DNA of 64,000 nucleotides from Udeniomyces pyricola (taxonomy: Eukaryota; Basidiomycota; Tremellomycetes; Cystofilobasidiales; Mrakiaceae). Numbering within the stretch: position 1 is the stretch's first letter; each line of letters starts with the position of its first letter. Position numbers and translations under genes: made by a program. Of this stretch, positions 22,706-34,798 are shown one piece after another. Under the pieces are notes generated by a model, which was given only the letters and a program-made list of their open reading frames with translations, did not search any database and was not told the DNA's origin. The stretch is taken from positions 186,001 through 250,000 of the forward strand of contig BCIK01000030.1 in NCBI GenBank assembly GCA_039545295.1, written 5' to 3'.

Positions 22706-24474
22706 ATGGTCCGTCCTCATCCCATCATCACCCACCATCCCATTCCCCTTGTCTTCTCTCTCCCCTTATCGTCTATTCTCTCATCATCCATATCTCATCA
22801 CTCTCACCCCCACCCATTCAATCCGACTCCCAGCCTCCCTCGCATTCATCCAACCCTTGACTAACCCCTCCCCCTTTCCCTCCCTCCTTCCCCTTGGCCG
22901 TCCCTCTCCCTACAGGCCAACGCCCTCCGACCCTACCTCTCCGCAGTGCGATCGACCCTCACCGCCGCCCTCACACTCGAGAACTTTGGCTCCCAGGTCC
23001 GTTGACTCCCCTCATCATCATCATCATCATCATCCGCCTCGCCTCATCGTCTCTCCCATCCATCCATCTCATCCCATCCATCACTCACTCACTGCCATCG
23101 TCCAAACAGGTCGTCGAGCGACACAACGTGCCCGAAATTGAGGCTCGGTTCGTTGCGTCTTCTTTCCATCTCTCGCTCCCTGCCTCCTTCCTTTCTTGCC
23201 CTGTCTCTTCTGCCTTGGCTCACGTTGTCCTCTCTTTCTCTTCGGACGCCACTCACCAACACCACAGAACGTCGACAGAGGTCATCCTCACTCCCCTGAC
23301 CATCACCCGTTCCGAATCCGAACGCGTCCTCATCGAACCTTCGGTCAACTCGATCCGGCTCTCCATCAAGATCAAGCAGGCCGATGACATTGAGCGCATC
23401 CTCTGCCACAAGTTCACGCGCTTCATGACCCAACGAGCAGAGAGCTTTGTCATCTTGAGGAGGAAGCCGATTGCGGTGAGTGATTGGGCAAGAAAGAGGA
23501 TGGCCCATGCTGGGAGATGGACAGGCAAAAGAAGGGGTGGGGGAGGGGGGGGGGGGAAGNGAGATGGCACCGTCTGCTTCTCCTCTCGGGCTCTTGCATC
23601 GTCATCGCCATCAACGCCGTTATCTTACGCGACGTACGTAACAGGAGCTAATCGACCCTTGTCGCCATGCCTCCATCACTCTTCAGGGCTACGACATCTC
23701 ATTCCTCATCACTAATAACCATTCCGAGACGATGCTTAAGCACAAGCTCGTCGACTTCATCATCCAGTGCGTCGTCGCGTCCCTCGCACCCTTTCTTCTT
23801 TGTTGCACTGCCTTTTTTGCCTTGTTTGAACGCGTCTTACTCACGTTTTCATTCTTGCCTGATGTTAACAGATTCATGGAGGAAGTCGACAAGGAAATCT
23901 CTGAGATGAAGCTCAGTCTTAACGCTCGGGCGAGGATAACGGCCGAGGTCAGTCCTTGCATCACCTTATCGGGGGTTTCCTGATGCTAGCTTGGTAGCAC
24001 GCTATCGGAGTGTTCCGATACAACAAAAACCGGATGGATTTGATAGTGGAATATCAAAGAAGTCTGGGAAAGATGCGATCGTCCATCTGGAGCGTCAAGG
24101 GGCCAATGACTAACTTAGCCTTCCGTCTGCTGCCTCTTTCACTCCAATCTATATATGCGCATCAATATCTCTTCCCCCTCCCCCCCCCCCCTGACTTTTC
24201 TTTGGAACTTGCCATCTCTGGTGTTGCTTCGCATGGTCTCACGCAATCCTAAACAGTCTTACCTTTCTGCTGTGAGTCTTTCTCTGTACTATTCCCTTCT
24301 TTCCGTACAACCCTTTCGGATCCGCCATTCCTTCTTTTATCTTCCATCTTGAACTCGAAGTCTCAACACCAAAAATTAATCACATCTTGGGCTCTACCTT
24401 CGTTCTCCATGCTCACTCGCACGTACACTTTTCGGTCTTTTCTCTCATCATTTCCCTTGTTGCAGTTCGGTTAA
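22706..24474 (+). CDS. ARC19: ARP2/3 complex 20-kDa subunit ARPC4
   Basis: Core subunit that, with ARPC2, holds Arp2 and Arp3 for nucleation of branched actin at cortical patches. Eight exons: 22706-22708 (ATG alone), 22916-22996, 23110-23147, 23268-23475, 23687-23766, 23872-23947, 24257-24271, 24466-24474; 169 residues, exactly the family length. Conserved blocks: [60 protein letters not shown], then [37 protein letters not shown] and [20 protein letters not shown]. The end, AESYLSAFG, is assembled from a 15-nt and a 9-nt exon. The ATG-only first exon is inferred from a GTCCGT donor directly after the ATG and perfect phase. Intron 4 contains a G-run and one N at 23560. Confidence 0.95.
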
Positions 24475-25017
24475 ATCCTTTTCACACACACCTTCCTCAT
24501 TTCTCTCCCCTTTTCCATTCGACTCGGTTGATAACCCTTTCGTTCACACTCCATCCCTCCCTCCCCCGCTTCGCCCAACAAAAAGAACTGGTGTGATTTA
24601 CGACCCCGCCATGACGTTTTTCTTTTTTTTTTCTTTTTCTCGTTATTCTATCCTAACGTTTCTTTTGTTTCTTCTCTTCTTATATCTTTACCATACACTC
24701 CATCCAATGACCCCCACACCCCTCGTTTCTTGTTTTTTTTTTTTTTTCGACTTTCTCAATTGCCACGCCATCTCTGATCGATCCATGCGTCCCATCCTGG
24801 GTCAATGAACCAACGAGAGAAGGAGAGAAAAAAAAAAGAAAAAAAAAGGAAGAGAAGATGCTCATCGGCTTGCATGCCATATTCCCTTCCCCTCTCTCTG
24901 TTCGCCTTCGTTGGCTCCCACTCATCCCTTGGAAAGAAACACAAAATGTTGCAAGCAAACCAATAGGTGGGAAGGGAGGGGGGGGGGNGGGGGAAGGATG
25001 AATATTTAGATTTCACC
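24475..25017. other. convergent 3' region of ARPC4 and the F-box/WD40 gene
   Basis: No gene. T-rich and C-rich plus-strand sequence with long T- and A-runs (24613-24638, 24730-24747, 24829-24849) and a G-run interrupted by an N at 24988. The polyadenylation regions of both converging genes presumably lie here. Confidence 0.5.
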
Positions 25018-28000
25018 TCACATGAACCCGACGATGTATACTCCACCATCGGCACATCCCATGACGACGCGTTCCTGATCGACCGCTAGCGCCAACACGG
25101 CCGACGACGACGATGACGACGACGGGCCGGGTTTGATGGTTGTGGTCGTTGTCGTCGTTGAAGCAGAAGCAGAAGAAGAAGAAGAAGAAGGAATAGGAGG
25201 AGGGTAGGTCAGGTTCACCGCTATCGGTTCGCCAAGTCGAACGGATGCCGAGCCGGGGTTTAAAGAAGCTGGTGAAAAAGAACCAGAGGAAGAAGAGGAG
25301 GGGAGATGGGAGATGTAGAGTCGACGATCAGAGGAGGACGAGTTAGAGGTGGTAGTGGTGGTGGTGAGATGACGAGAGGTAGATCGGGTCGATGTGATAA
25401 CTCTGCCATCGGAAGAAGAAGAACGAAAAAAAAGGTCCGGGTGTTTTCCGCATGTGCGGGCCAGAAAATGGAGGGGAGGGGATAGAGAGGAGCCGGGGAA
25501 ACGTGAAACCAAAGTTAGGAAGATGAGAAACAAAGAAGAAGAAGAAATAGATCAGATTCAAGTGCATCAGCCTTCAAGCAAAGTCGGCTGGACTCGAGAG
25601 AGTCCCTGAGTATATATATATATATTGCTGTGCAAGTAAATGGTCCCTCTCCCTCCCCCCCCCCCACGNCTTGCGGGGCCATGATCAAGTTATAGCCACT
25701 CGAGTCGGTGAGAAACCAATACGAAACACAATGACAACAACAACAAGATCAACGAGCCACTCACCGTTTCTTGGCCAGATCTACAGCGCCCACACTGATT
25801 TCCGGACTAGGAATGATGCCGACCAACCGAGGCGGACGCGTACAATCGGGCGTCGGATTCACCATCATCGTCGGCGATCTTGTCGAGGAAGGGGAAGAGG
25901 GAGTGCATCGCTCAAGAGACGAAGGGATCGTGTTCTTAGAGGGGGAAGACGAGGCTGGAGTCGTACTAGTAGGTCGGAGGGGAGATGATGAGACACGCGT
26001 CTTTCCCAAGGGCGATGAGGCGGCGGACAAGTCTCGTCTCTTCTGCTGCTGCTGCTGTAAGAGAGCGGACGAAGATGAAGGAGAGCAAGATGGCGATGAG
26101 GATAACGTAGAGGTGTCTACGCCTGATGTGACAGAGGGGGAACGAGGGCCAGGAGCAGCCGGGGAAGACGCAATGCGATGGCCTATCCTCTTGGACGATG
26201 GCGAGGAAAGCGTCGAAGCCGCAGAAGACCCAGGGGAAGCGTTGAAAGAAGCAGAGATGGAGCGATGTCCACTAGCTGATTTCTTGGTTGAACCCCCCGT
26301 TGTTGTTGTTGTTGTGGTTGGCTTGGGTGATAGAGAAGAGGTTACGCCGGAGCTTTTCGTTTGGTTCAACGGGGAAGGCAGAGAAGGGCGATGAGCAGCG
26401 GGAGTTTTGGCCAGATTCGTCGACAACCCGTGCTCATTCGGACGTTCGGATGGGGATCGATTTGATGGAGTCGACTGAACGCGTGGACGTATCGATGAGC
26501 GAGCGGGCGTGGAGATCAGTCCTGGGACAATCGAGGAGTGATGAGGAGGTGCCGTCCGCGAAGCGGATGAAGAAGACGATCCAACTGGTTCTATGACGAG
26601 ATCCCATTCGAGGTGGATAATGAGGGCCTTAGTAGCGCACTGTCACCAAGACGCCGTTCGCATGCGAAGTCATGAAGCAGACGTCAGCGGATGACTCTTT
26701 GCCAAAGACGACCAAGTACGCTTGCCATATCTGACCGAGCGCTCTTCCCTAAGACAGACGTACTGTGAGATGATGTCCTTTGGCAGCCATCCAAACCAGC
26801 TGACCCGCACCGAGATGTCCAGCTCCTACGTCCTGAAGTTGAAGGGCAAGATGGAAGTCCGAGCCGCCCAGATCGGAAAGGCGGTATTGAGAAATCATTT
26901 CTCGAGAGCCTGAAAAGGGAAGATACAATCAGAGGGTATGACAAGAGGTCACAGGGCACGAACCAAGAGAGCGAGGAGAAAAAATCGAGAAGGAAAACAA
27001 CACAAGTCAGCATACGCACTAGCTAGTGATAAGGTGCTCCACCTCTCGCCTAAGCCTTGTTCCCTCCTCCCACGCAAACGCACCAATCGAAAACACACGA
27101 ATCTCTCCATCGAGAGTAACCGAAACGATGTTGTCCTCTCCAATGAGTTGGACGCCGATCACAGGACTCGTCTGCTGGCCGAAGCGGGTGATTTTGAGCC
27201 CCGTTCGCCACTCGTGCACGACGAGGGCCTTGTCGGACCCAGCAGAAACTAGGTACCTGTCGTTGAGATCGACGGCTCGAATACTGAGTATCATAATGGG
27301 AGTACCAAACAAACAAGACGAAGCAAGGAAGGATAGGTTCGCGTGAGATGACAGCATGACTTCGATTGATCCTCCCAGTTCCTTCCCAGATCTCTGCATG
27401 CGTACTCACCCATGTAAGTGACCTCCAAGTGTCTGCAATACTTTCCATGTCACGCTCGAAAACACCTGTGTTCTTCCGACATCGTGGAACCCGACAGCAA
27501 AGACAGACGAGTCCTTGGAGAACTGAAGGCAGGAAATGGATTTCGCTTGGAGGACGAACTTGCAGGTCGCGGTGGGAATATCCCAGATTCGAATGCTAAG
27601 CATAACAAACATGATGTGGCAAATGCATATTCAGTAAGTGTAGAGGAGGTATATCTGTCAGGCAAACAGCAGAGACGTACGTCTCATCGTAAGATCTGCC
27701 GGTAATACAGCCATGATCAGGAACACGTTGCTGTTCAGTTTTACCCTCAGTGGCAAAGGATCTAGACAGAAACCATCTTACCCAGTGATCAATGTGTGAC
27801 CCTGAAGAGTTATCGAGCTGATGCGAGTAGCCATTAAGAATAACAGAAAATCTGAATCAGCATGTGTAGGTGGCAGGCATAGGTTCTCGTCCTTGAGCTC
27901 GGATCGGTAGAAAACGTCCTTACGTGACGTAATTCGTGTGCCCTTTGAGCATCGTAATGCTCTGTGGCAACCCCCGAGCCCAGTTCCTCTCGCGAAAATG

Positions 28001-28530
28001 AAGCCTTTTGTACAAAGAGAACCACTCCGACGGGTCGTCAGGCTCCTGGACAGGGTTCGGGTCGGAACGGGTGAGCGCCAGGCAGTGATGTTGCCAAAGG
28101 TGGTGACTCTGCAGCAGGGTATGCCACCGACGTGACACCTCAAGTTTGTAAAAAGTCATAAAGAAAAGTATCGTGGTGTTAGATTGGCGTTAATGCTGAA
28201 GGACAGACAGAGAAGCCACAATTCTTAGTGTGGACATACTAGCGAGAACTCCAGGACCTCGTTTACTGGGAACAATTGCAAGATTTCGACGGCAACGTCA
28301 TCAGGCAAACTGCCCAGGACATCAAATGAAGTCAAGAGATAGTGCTCAAGAATCCGGATCATGGAAGAAACGTCCCCGGGCATGGTGGATTCGAGGATGA
28401 CCCGCAAAAGCGTCGAGCGGTCATTCTGGGGGAGAGAGCGAAGGGTCCGGCGGATGGCAACTTCGTCGAAAGTAGTATGGGAGGGGTCATCAGCGGGAAA
28501 TGAGGATGCTGTTGAGATGAGGGTGTCCAT
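25018..28530 (-). CDS. F-box/WD40 repeat protein with long serine-rich insertion
   Basis: Probable substrate receptor of an SCF ubiquitin ligase; the target is unknown. Ten exons with consistent phases: 28240-28530, 27924-28138, 27782-27817, 27681-27695, 27410-27595, 27084-27283, 26764-26909, 26683-26748, 25765-26639, 25018-25402; 804 residues. An earlier ATG at 28641 would add 37. The F-box reads [20 protein letters not shown]...[13 protein letters not shown] repeats follow: [57 protein letters not shown], and [24 protein letters not shown] comes from a 15-nt microexon. A disordered Ser/Thr/Pro block of roughly 360 residues separates these from a last blade-like strand set, [20 protein letters not shown], at the C terminus. 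A 43-nt intron (26640-26682) and a 362-nt intron with an N bracket the insertion. Confidence 0.85.
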
Positions 28531-28689
28531 CGAAGCGTGTCGGAGGGACGGATGGTTTGGTTGAGTCAGTAGCGTGCGAGATTGGCGGGCCTGACGAATC
28601 GAGTAGCAAGGAACCCGAGGACAAAGGCCGGGTTGTAACATGGTCAGTCAGCATTTGGCCCACTGAGGATCCACAGAAATACACAATTG

Positions 28690-30045
28690 TCAAGTGTCAG
28701 CGAAGTGGTCTGCATTCGGTCTGACTTTTTGTGCCTCGGCTGACTTGCGCAAAACTTCGAGTTCGTATTTGGTGTTCTTGAGCTCTGCTTGGAGAGCATG
28801 TAGTTGGTGAGCAGCAGCGGACTGCGACTAAGTTGTCGAAAATGATCGTAACAATCAGTCCGGCTAATTGATAATCATCATTAGATGTATGTGCTGCCAC
28901 ATGTACGTGGACAGAATACGAACCTGGACAAGCCAACCTTTCACGCGACCGACGCGTTCCATAGAGACCTGGCGGACAAGATCTAGCGCATCTTCGAGTT
29001 CTTCATCCACCTCTACATCTTCAAGAGCAGTTCCTCCTTCCCAGACCGAGCTTTGAATGCTGGTGATTGTGCCACGAGACGAGCCCTCACCAGCTGGTTC
29101 GAACGAGCCCAGACGAAGCTCATTGCTGGAGCCTCTACTGCTTGGACCCATGCTGCCTATGATCTCTTTCCCATTCGAGCTCTTGTTGTGCGGCTGTTGG
29201 CTGGAGATGCTTCCACGGGACGATTGATAGGACGCTGGGAAGGCGATAGGAGGTGGTCTGTGGGTGGACAAAGAGGGCGAAGGTGAGGCTACAGACGGTC
29301 TTCTGTTCGATGTGAGCGTCCGGGTGGTGAGTGTTGGGGAGATGGGTCCGTTTTCATCTTCTTTCTGTAGTCCATACGGGGATTCTGGTTTCGTAGTCGG
29401 GTGAAATGAGGTATGACCGTTAGATGAGGGCGCCGATTCGGCGACAGGAAGCACTGGCGGCAAGGAGATGGACCGTTGATGCGAGATGGCTTCGCTATTA
29501 GTACCTGGTTGTTCGGAAGGAGAAGACGGCGACGTCTGACGCAGACGAGCTAGAGGAGAGCCTGCTTTGGGATTTGTTTTCGACGAGAAAGTGGAGACGG
29601 AAGAGGCGGAGGATTTGCGGGGTGTGGTTCGACTGACGACATTGGAGCTCGACTCGGAAAATGTTGATGCAGTAGTGGGAGGCCGGCTTGGCCGGTTGGC
29701 AGGTCCGGTCGAAGTGCGGGGTGACGGTCTCGATGAGGTTGATCTCGTTGAAGGCTTGGGCGGAAGAACGGGACTGATGGGTGTCATGCTGCGAAGCTGA
29801 AGATTACCTGGGATGAGAAATCAAGTATGTGCGATGCCAGAAGACGTGAGGCAAAGTCGAGCACGATGGCGAAGGCAACCAAAGGCAACAGTCTCACAAG
29901 GGGCGTAACAACGTACCTTGCCTTGCTGCGGGCGTCGCGCGTCCGTTGAGTGGGCTACATGCGCTACTAACTCCAACTTTGCCTGATCGTCGATCGGAGA
30001 TCGGTTGCCCAATCTGCAATCGATCCGAGATCTCACCATCGTCAG
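28690..30045 (-). CDS. serine-rich protein with C-terminal coiled coil, unidentified
   Basis: Not assigned to a family. Exons: 29917 to about 30045 (5' limit uncertain), 28924-29807, 28690-28827. The first readable block is RLQIGQPISDRRSGKVGVSS; it joins in phase 1 to a long Ser/Pro/Thr-rich exon beginning NLQLRSMTPISPVLPPKPS. Near its end an acidic helical segment, EDVEVDEELEDALDLVRQVS, precedes a GTTCGT donor. The last exon is a heptad-like coiled coil, SAAAHQLHALQAELKNTKYE, ending ADHFADT. No in-frame ATG was found for the first block, so a short upstream exon is missing; the ATG at 29787 is a fallback start. A basic, disordered N terminus with a terminal coiled coil suggests a cytoskeletal or scaffold protein, but that is inference. 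Confidence 0.6.
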
Positions 30046-30403
30046 TGTTCAGAGCGATTGATCAGCGCCGAGGATTATGATATCGCTAGATCGTTCTGTC
30101 CTGTACAGTCATAATCCACTCGTATACCAATGAGCCCAATGTGTGATGGAGCTCCGACTAAGAAAACAGCGAATACGTCACGCAATGAATCTCAACATGA
30201 ACGCCCCGCTTCACGCTCATGAAGCTTGAAGGGTATGATGCTGGAAATGCGCTTCTTGACGAGATGGCCGGCGAAAGCCGTCCTTACAAATCAGCCTTCT
30301 CCCACAATATATATCTAATTGTGGTTTCCCTCCGTCTCTCACTCCAACCTATCAATTCACCTCTGCCTTCTCCACAGATCTCACTTCATCCATCTTCAAC
30401 ACT
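30046..30403. promoter_or_regulatory. divergent intergenic region upstream of the aldo-keto reductase
   Basis: About 360 bases without a supported gene between the coiled-coil gene (minus) and the reductase (plus). The last 100 bases are C- and T-rich on the plus strand, like a 5' leader. Confidence 0.4.
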
Positions 30404-32393
30404 ATGTCCAGTCTGTATCTTGCCTCTCGCTTCCCGCTTTCACACACACCGCCTTGTTTCGAGCTCCGAACCAGCTCCCACAGCGACGGCCTCGATCCGC
30501 TTCACACGCATCTCTGCCGCCTCATGTTCCGTCTTTTCCATCGTTTCATCACTAACGTCTCTTCCTCTTTCCATCATGTCTCGACCATCTCTGCAACCTC
30601 GATATCTCTCATCCAATTGCCTCTTCGATCACCCCTTTCAGAAACTGTGAAGCTCAACGACTCGCGCGAACTTCCCGTGCTCGCGTACGGGACCGGCACC
30701 GCGCTCTTTGGCAAAGAAGCTGCTCGGGAGGTCAAGCAAGCCATCGACGCTGGGTTCATCCATATCGATGCTGCAGAGCGTGAGTCCACAGATCACTATC
30801 CGAATAAGCACGACCAACCTGCAGAAAAATGGGAAACGTGAGAATAAGGAATGGACGACATTAAGAGGAGAGATGGCGTGCCAAAGGCGGTCGCACGTCG
30901 TGACACTTGTACTGAACGGACCCCTCTCATCGACTGGCCTTCCTGTTCCCTGATGACACTCGGGTCACGACTCACGCTAGTCTACAGCAACGAGGAATCC
31001 GTCGGTGAGGCTATCAAGGGCATCGATCGAGCCAAACTTTACATCACCACGAAAGCCGGCGAGGCTGACGTCCGAAAGTCCCTCGAGGCCAGCTTGAAAA
31101 AGGTTTATAGATCAGCCCTCTTGCGCCCTTCTTGCCTTTTGACTAAGGATCTCCTTTGACTAGATCTCAACGAGCACACCTGATTGGTTTCTTCTTCTGA
31201 TGTCTTCTTCCTCTCTTTGTCGTTTGCGCGAATGATCTCTCTTTCTTTCGGCGTGCGCGCGTCGGATCGTGTAGCTTGGTGTGGACTACGTGGATCTTTA
31301 CCTCATCCATTCCCCGGAACGGACCAACGGACGCGAGCAATGGCCCGTGATGGAAGAACTCGTCAAGGAAGGAAAGACACGCAGCATCGGTGTGTCCAAC
31401 TTCCGAGTGAAGGACCTCAAAGAAGTCCTCGAGGTCGCCAAGGTGAGGACAACGATGGATTGCATCATCATCTCGAAAGCATCGGGAAATTTTCTTTCTT
31501 GGTTTTTTTTCTTGCTTTGAGCTGACAAAGCATCCATTGCGGCAATCTCCATGTAATCTCTCGATTGTCTCTTGCACTGGTCTCATTGTTCCCTCCTTCC
31601 CCCCTATTTTCCACTGTTTTTCTTCCCTTGCCTTAGATCAAACCAGCCGTCAATCAGATTGAGTTCCACCCTTACGTCTACGCCTCCAGTCAACCCCTGA
31701 TCTCATTCCTTCACTCGGAGGACATCCGCATCGCCGTCTACGGGGGTCTCACTCCACTCTTCCGAGCAAGCGGAGGCGCCGTCGATGGCGTCGTCAAGAA
31801 GATTGCTGAGAAGCGAGGTAACTTGACGGAGGGCAACGTGCTGTTGCTCTGGGCTTTGGCCAGGTCAAAGGGCGAAGTTGTTACGTAAGTAATAACATAG
31901 AAGAAGAGAAATTCATACACTACCAATTCATTTTTTTTCATTTTACTTCAGCACCAGTCTTTACCACTCGCGTGCTTGCTAAGCCGACACACGGATCCAC
32001 CTCTCTCACATACTTATCCTTTTTTCTTTCTTTTTGTTTTCTTTCAGTACTTCGTCCAAGCTTGACCGGCTTAAAGAGCAACTATCCATTCTCGACGTCG
32101 AGCCTCTTTCGGAAGAGGATCTCTCCGCGATTGACGAGGCCGGAAAGGATAAGCACCATCGTGTCTTTGTAAGTCTCTCGTTCACGTTTCTTTTGTCTCT
32201 TGCGCTTTCTCTGTTGCAATATTCCAGGAGAGAGACATAGGAGAAAGAAGAAGGGTCTTTTATCAGGTCTTCTTCTTCCTTCCTTGCACTGCGCTGGGAC
32301 ACTCGGAGCACTTTGGAAACCTGAGAACCTGATGATCTTTTTGTTTTCCCGTACCTCGTCCAACCTCAGATGACGCACATGGACGACGCATAA
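30404..32393 (+). CDS. aldo-keto reductase
   Basis: NAD(P)H-dependent reductase of carbonyl compounds; substrate unknown. Exons: 30404-30410, 30642-30779, 30981-31102, 31275-31442, 31637-31884, 32048-32168, 32370-32393; 275 residues. The 7-nt first exon is inferred: it ends A before a GTCTGT donor and yields [19 protein letters not shown], the usual AKR start. An unspliced alternative would begin at 30404 or 30524 with a longer leader. Catalytic residues are visible: Asp and Tyr in [16 protein letters not shown], Lys in LYITTKAGE, His in [23 protein letters not shown] and [11 protein letters not shown] are family motifs, and [15 protein letters not shown] lies in the cofactor region. The protein ends HRVFMTHMDDA. 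Confidence 0.9.
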
Positions 32394-32859
32394 ATACCGC
32401 AGGTGGAGAAACCCCCTTCCTTTGAGCGGTCCGTTTGGCGAGGGTACCAAACTCGCGAGAGAAAAAATTGCAGAGAGAGAGAGAGAGAGGGAGAGGGAGA
32501 GAGAGAGTCTATGGATGGAGGCGGTTGTATTTGAATGTAGTAGTTTACGTCATGTGCTTGAGAATTGATCGGTTGGCTGCCGTAAACGTAAAGGGTGTTT
32601 GGAAATCTCTATCAGCAATTACCGCAGTAGCCAACGTTCAGTCTCGTACTGATGACACGGATCCTGCTGGAAGCTGTTGATTAGAAACAAGAGCGATATC
32701 TTTTGATACGAGATGGCCAGCTTTGGGAATGACATGGGTCAGGAAACAGGTCAATGATCCTTGTAAGGCGCCCAAAAGTTATACTCCTCTTCCCTGGTTT
32801 CCTTCGAGCATCACCATCATTCTCTCAGACACGCATCAACAAGAGATCTCTCACGCATT
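32394..32859. other. convergent 3' region with GA repeat
   Basis: No gene. Lies between the reductase and PER1 stops. A purine tract of GA/GGA repeats occupies 32472-32508. Confidence 0.6.
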
Positions 32860-34502
32860 CTATCTTAAACCGCCATACAAGTCCTTTGCTCGACTCTCTC
32901 CATCGAACCAAGCCGCGTCCGCTTCCAAAAACCTCCACCACATCGGCACGATCCCGATCGTCGCCGCATGCCACAAACTATGGGCATCCACCACACCCAT
33001 CACGGGCGGGAAGTCAAACAACTCGAAACTCATGGCGAGCGTGAAGAGAATGGCGGTGACGGCGGGAAGCTTGAGATGAGATGGCCGAGAATGGTTGTAG
33101 ATCGGAGTAGATGTCGAAGGGTATTGGGGTGGGATGAGGGATGTCAAGGGAGAAGAAGAATGGAGGAGGGGAGGAGGTGTCCGTTTGGTAAGGGTTGGTG
33201 GAGGAAGGCTTTGTGGGTTGGCGTGTGAAGTATAAAATGAGAGCGTCCAGCAGAACCAGAGAAGGTTGTGCGAGACGCCGAGAAGGACATTGTAGAGGAT
33301 ATTGTAGCCATCTTTGGATTTGGAAAGCGAGGGTTTGTTAGTTTGTGTATGTACATATTTGGAGGGTGGATTTATCATCAAATGATACAAGAGGAGTTGG
33401 AAAGGGGGGGGGGGGCAGCAGACCAGAGATTAACCAAGAAGGGAAAAGCGTGAGTACTGTTTCACTTCCCCATGTCTCATCACGATACCAAATTCAACAT
33501 TTCGAGAGGTAAAAAAAAATCTAAAGCATCGCATGAGATACTCACAATCAAACGAAGACGCCAACGACAAATACGAGACGTGTCCTAGGAAGAGCAACAA
33601 GAACCCAGCGCTGAGGAACCGTAGAGTCGGCGAGGGTCGCAGCACGCTCTCAGTTGGGTACAGATGGTAGATTCGAACGAGGCTGAAGAACAAGGAGTAG
33701 GTAATGCCCAGGCCAGCGGAGAAATAGTCGAGCTTCTCAGTCCAGGGTTTGTCTGACAAAAAAGGGCAAGAACGGTGGATAGGGAGGCGTGTCAATATGT
33801 GAGGATCGCTCCTGCACGACCCACAACTCATTTGCTTCCAAGCGCAGACGGACCTCGAACGTGAAAGACGGAGGACCATATCCATGTGTTGACGCCTACA
33901 ATACCCCAGCCGTAGTACCACCACTTGAGAGGGTTCGCGTCTCGGGTTCGACGTCGGAACCGGGCCATTCCACGCCAGTGCATGATGCCATTGGCGATGC
34001 TGAAAGCGACGCTGGCCGGTTCCTGCGCACCTCCCAAGCTGGTAGTTTAGACAGCCATAGGTACACAAGCGAGTGAGCGATAGGGTGACGCGGGTCTGAA
34101 GAGCTAGCGCCGTCGACGCATCGCCATGTGAATATCGCCGGGCGCGGAATGGAGGACTGACCGATGGAACGGCCACTTGCCGTAGAACTGGTGGATAGTG
34201 GGCTTGGTACTATTGGGCGATGTATCCGGTTGATGATTGGGGTTCTCAAGTTGGTCGTTATGATGAACGACGGACCACATGCATTGATACTTGCACTCAT
34301 CGAGACACGTCCAGCGTGTGAGTCTGAGTGCGAACGGGAACTTGGCCAGGATGGCCGTTGGGCTAGGGTCGCATGCTTGGACACAAGGGGTAAGACAGGA
34401 CTGGAAGGGCTTGGAGCTGTCGCCGATGGAAGCTTGAGTGAAGAGTGGGAGCGATAGAAGGAAAAGGAGTGAAGATGTAGTGAGGAAGTTGAAAGCAAGC
34501 AT
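32860..34502 (-). CDS. PER1: GPI-remodelling protein PER1/PGAP3
   Basis: Multi-pass ER membrane protein needed for removal of the unsaturated acyl chain from GPI anchors (phospholipase A2 step). Exons: 34162-34502, 33854-34038, 33546-33752, 32860-33311; 394 residues. An N-terminal signal sequence precedes a luminal cysteine-rich part (FQSCLTPCVQACD, then WTCLDECKYQCMWSVVH). Family blocks follow: IHQFYGKWPFHR, GAQEPASVAFSIANGIMHW, NTWIWSSVFHVRDKPWTEKL, DYFSAGLGITYSLFFSL, YGYNILYNVLLGVSHNLLW, and ELFDFPPVMGVVDAHSLWHA near the end. The HxxxD/H-type residues of the CREST superfamily (His of VFH, Asp of DYFSA, and the His in DAHSLWH) are present. About 40 Pro/Ser-rich residues are inserted in the last exon between two membrane segments. 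It is divergent from the HOS2 gene. Confidence 0.95.
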
Positions 34503-34798
34503 CGTCCTTAGACGTGGGCGAAGAGATGAACCAGCGCTGGATCAACTACGGAATATGCGAGGACAGTCCGATCCATAGATAATTCAAGACTCAAGTTGAA
34601 TCCGTGAAATGTCGTCGCCAAATGTATATCGCATTCCCCCGCGCGACGCGTCGAAACAGTCGACAGAGCTCATGAGTCAATCGACTGGACTGGAGGTAAC
34701 CTATCAAACTCACCCCGCTCCAGTCACTGCATCCACCGGACTGTCCCTCCTCCCACCCATCCTTCCCCGGCCTCCCCATCACCAAGCAGCATCGGCGA

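Noticed and set aside
25771..26394. 207-codon plus-strand open frame
   Set aside because: Antisense shadow of the Ser-rich exon of the F-box/WD40 gene; Glu/Gly/Asp-rich composition mirrors Ser/Thr/Pro codons.
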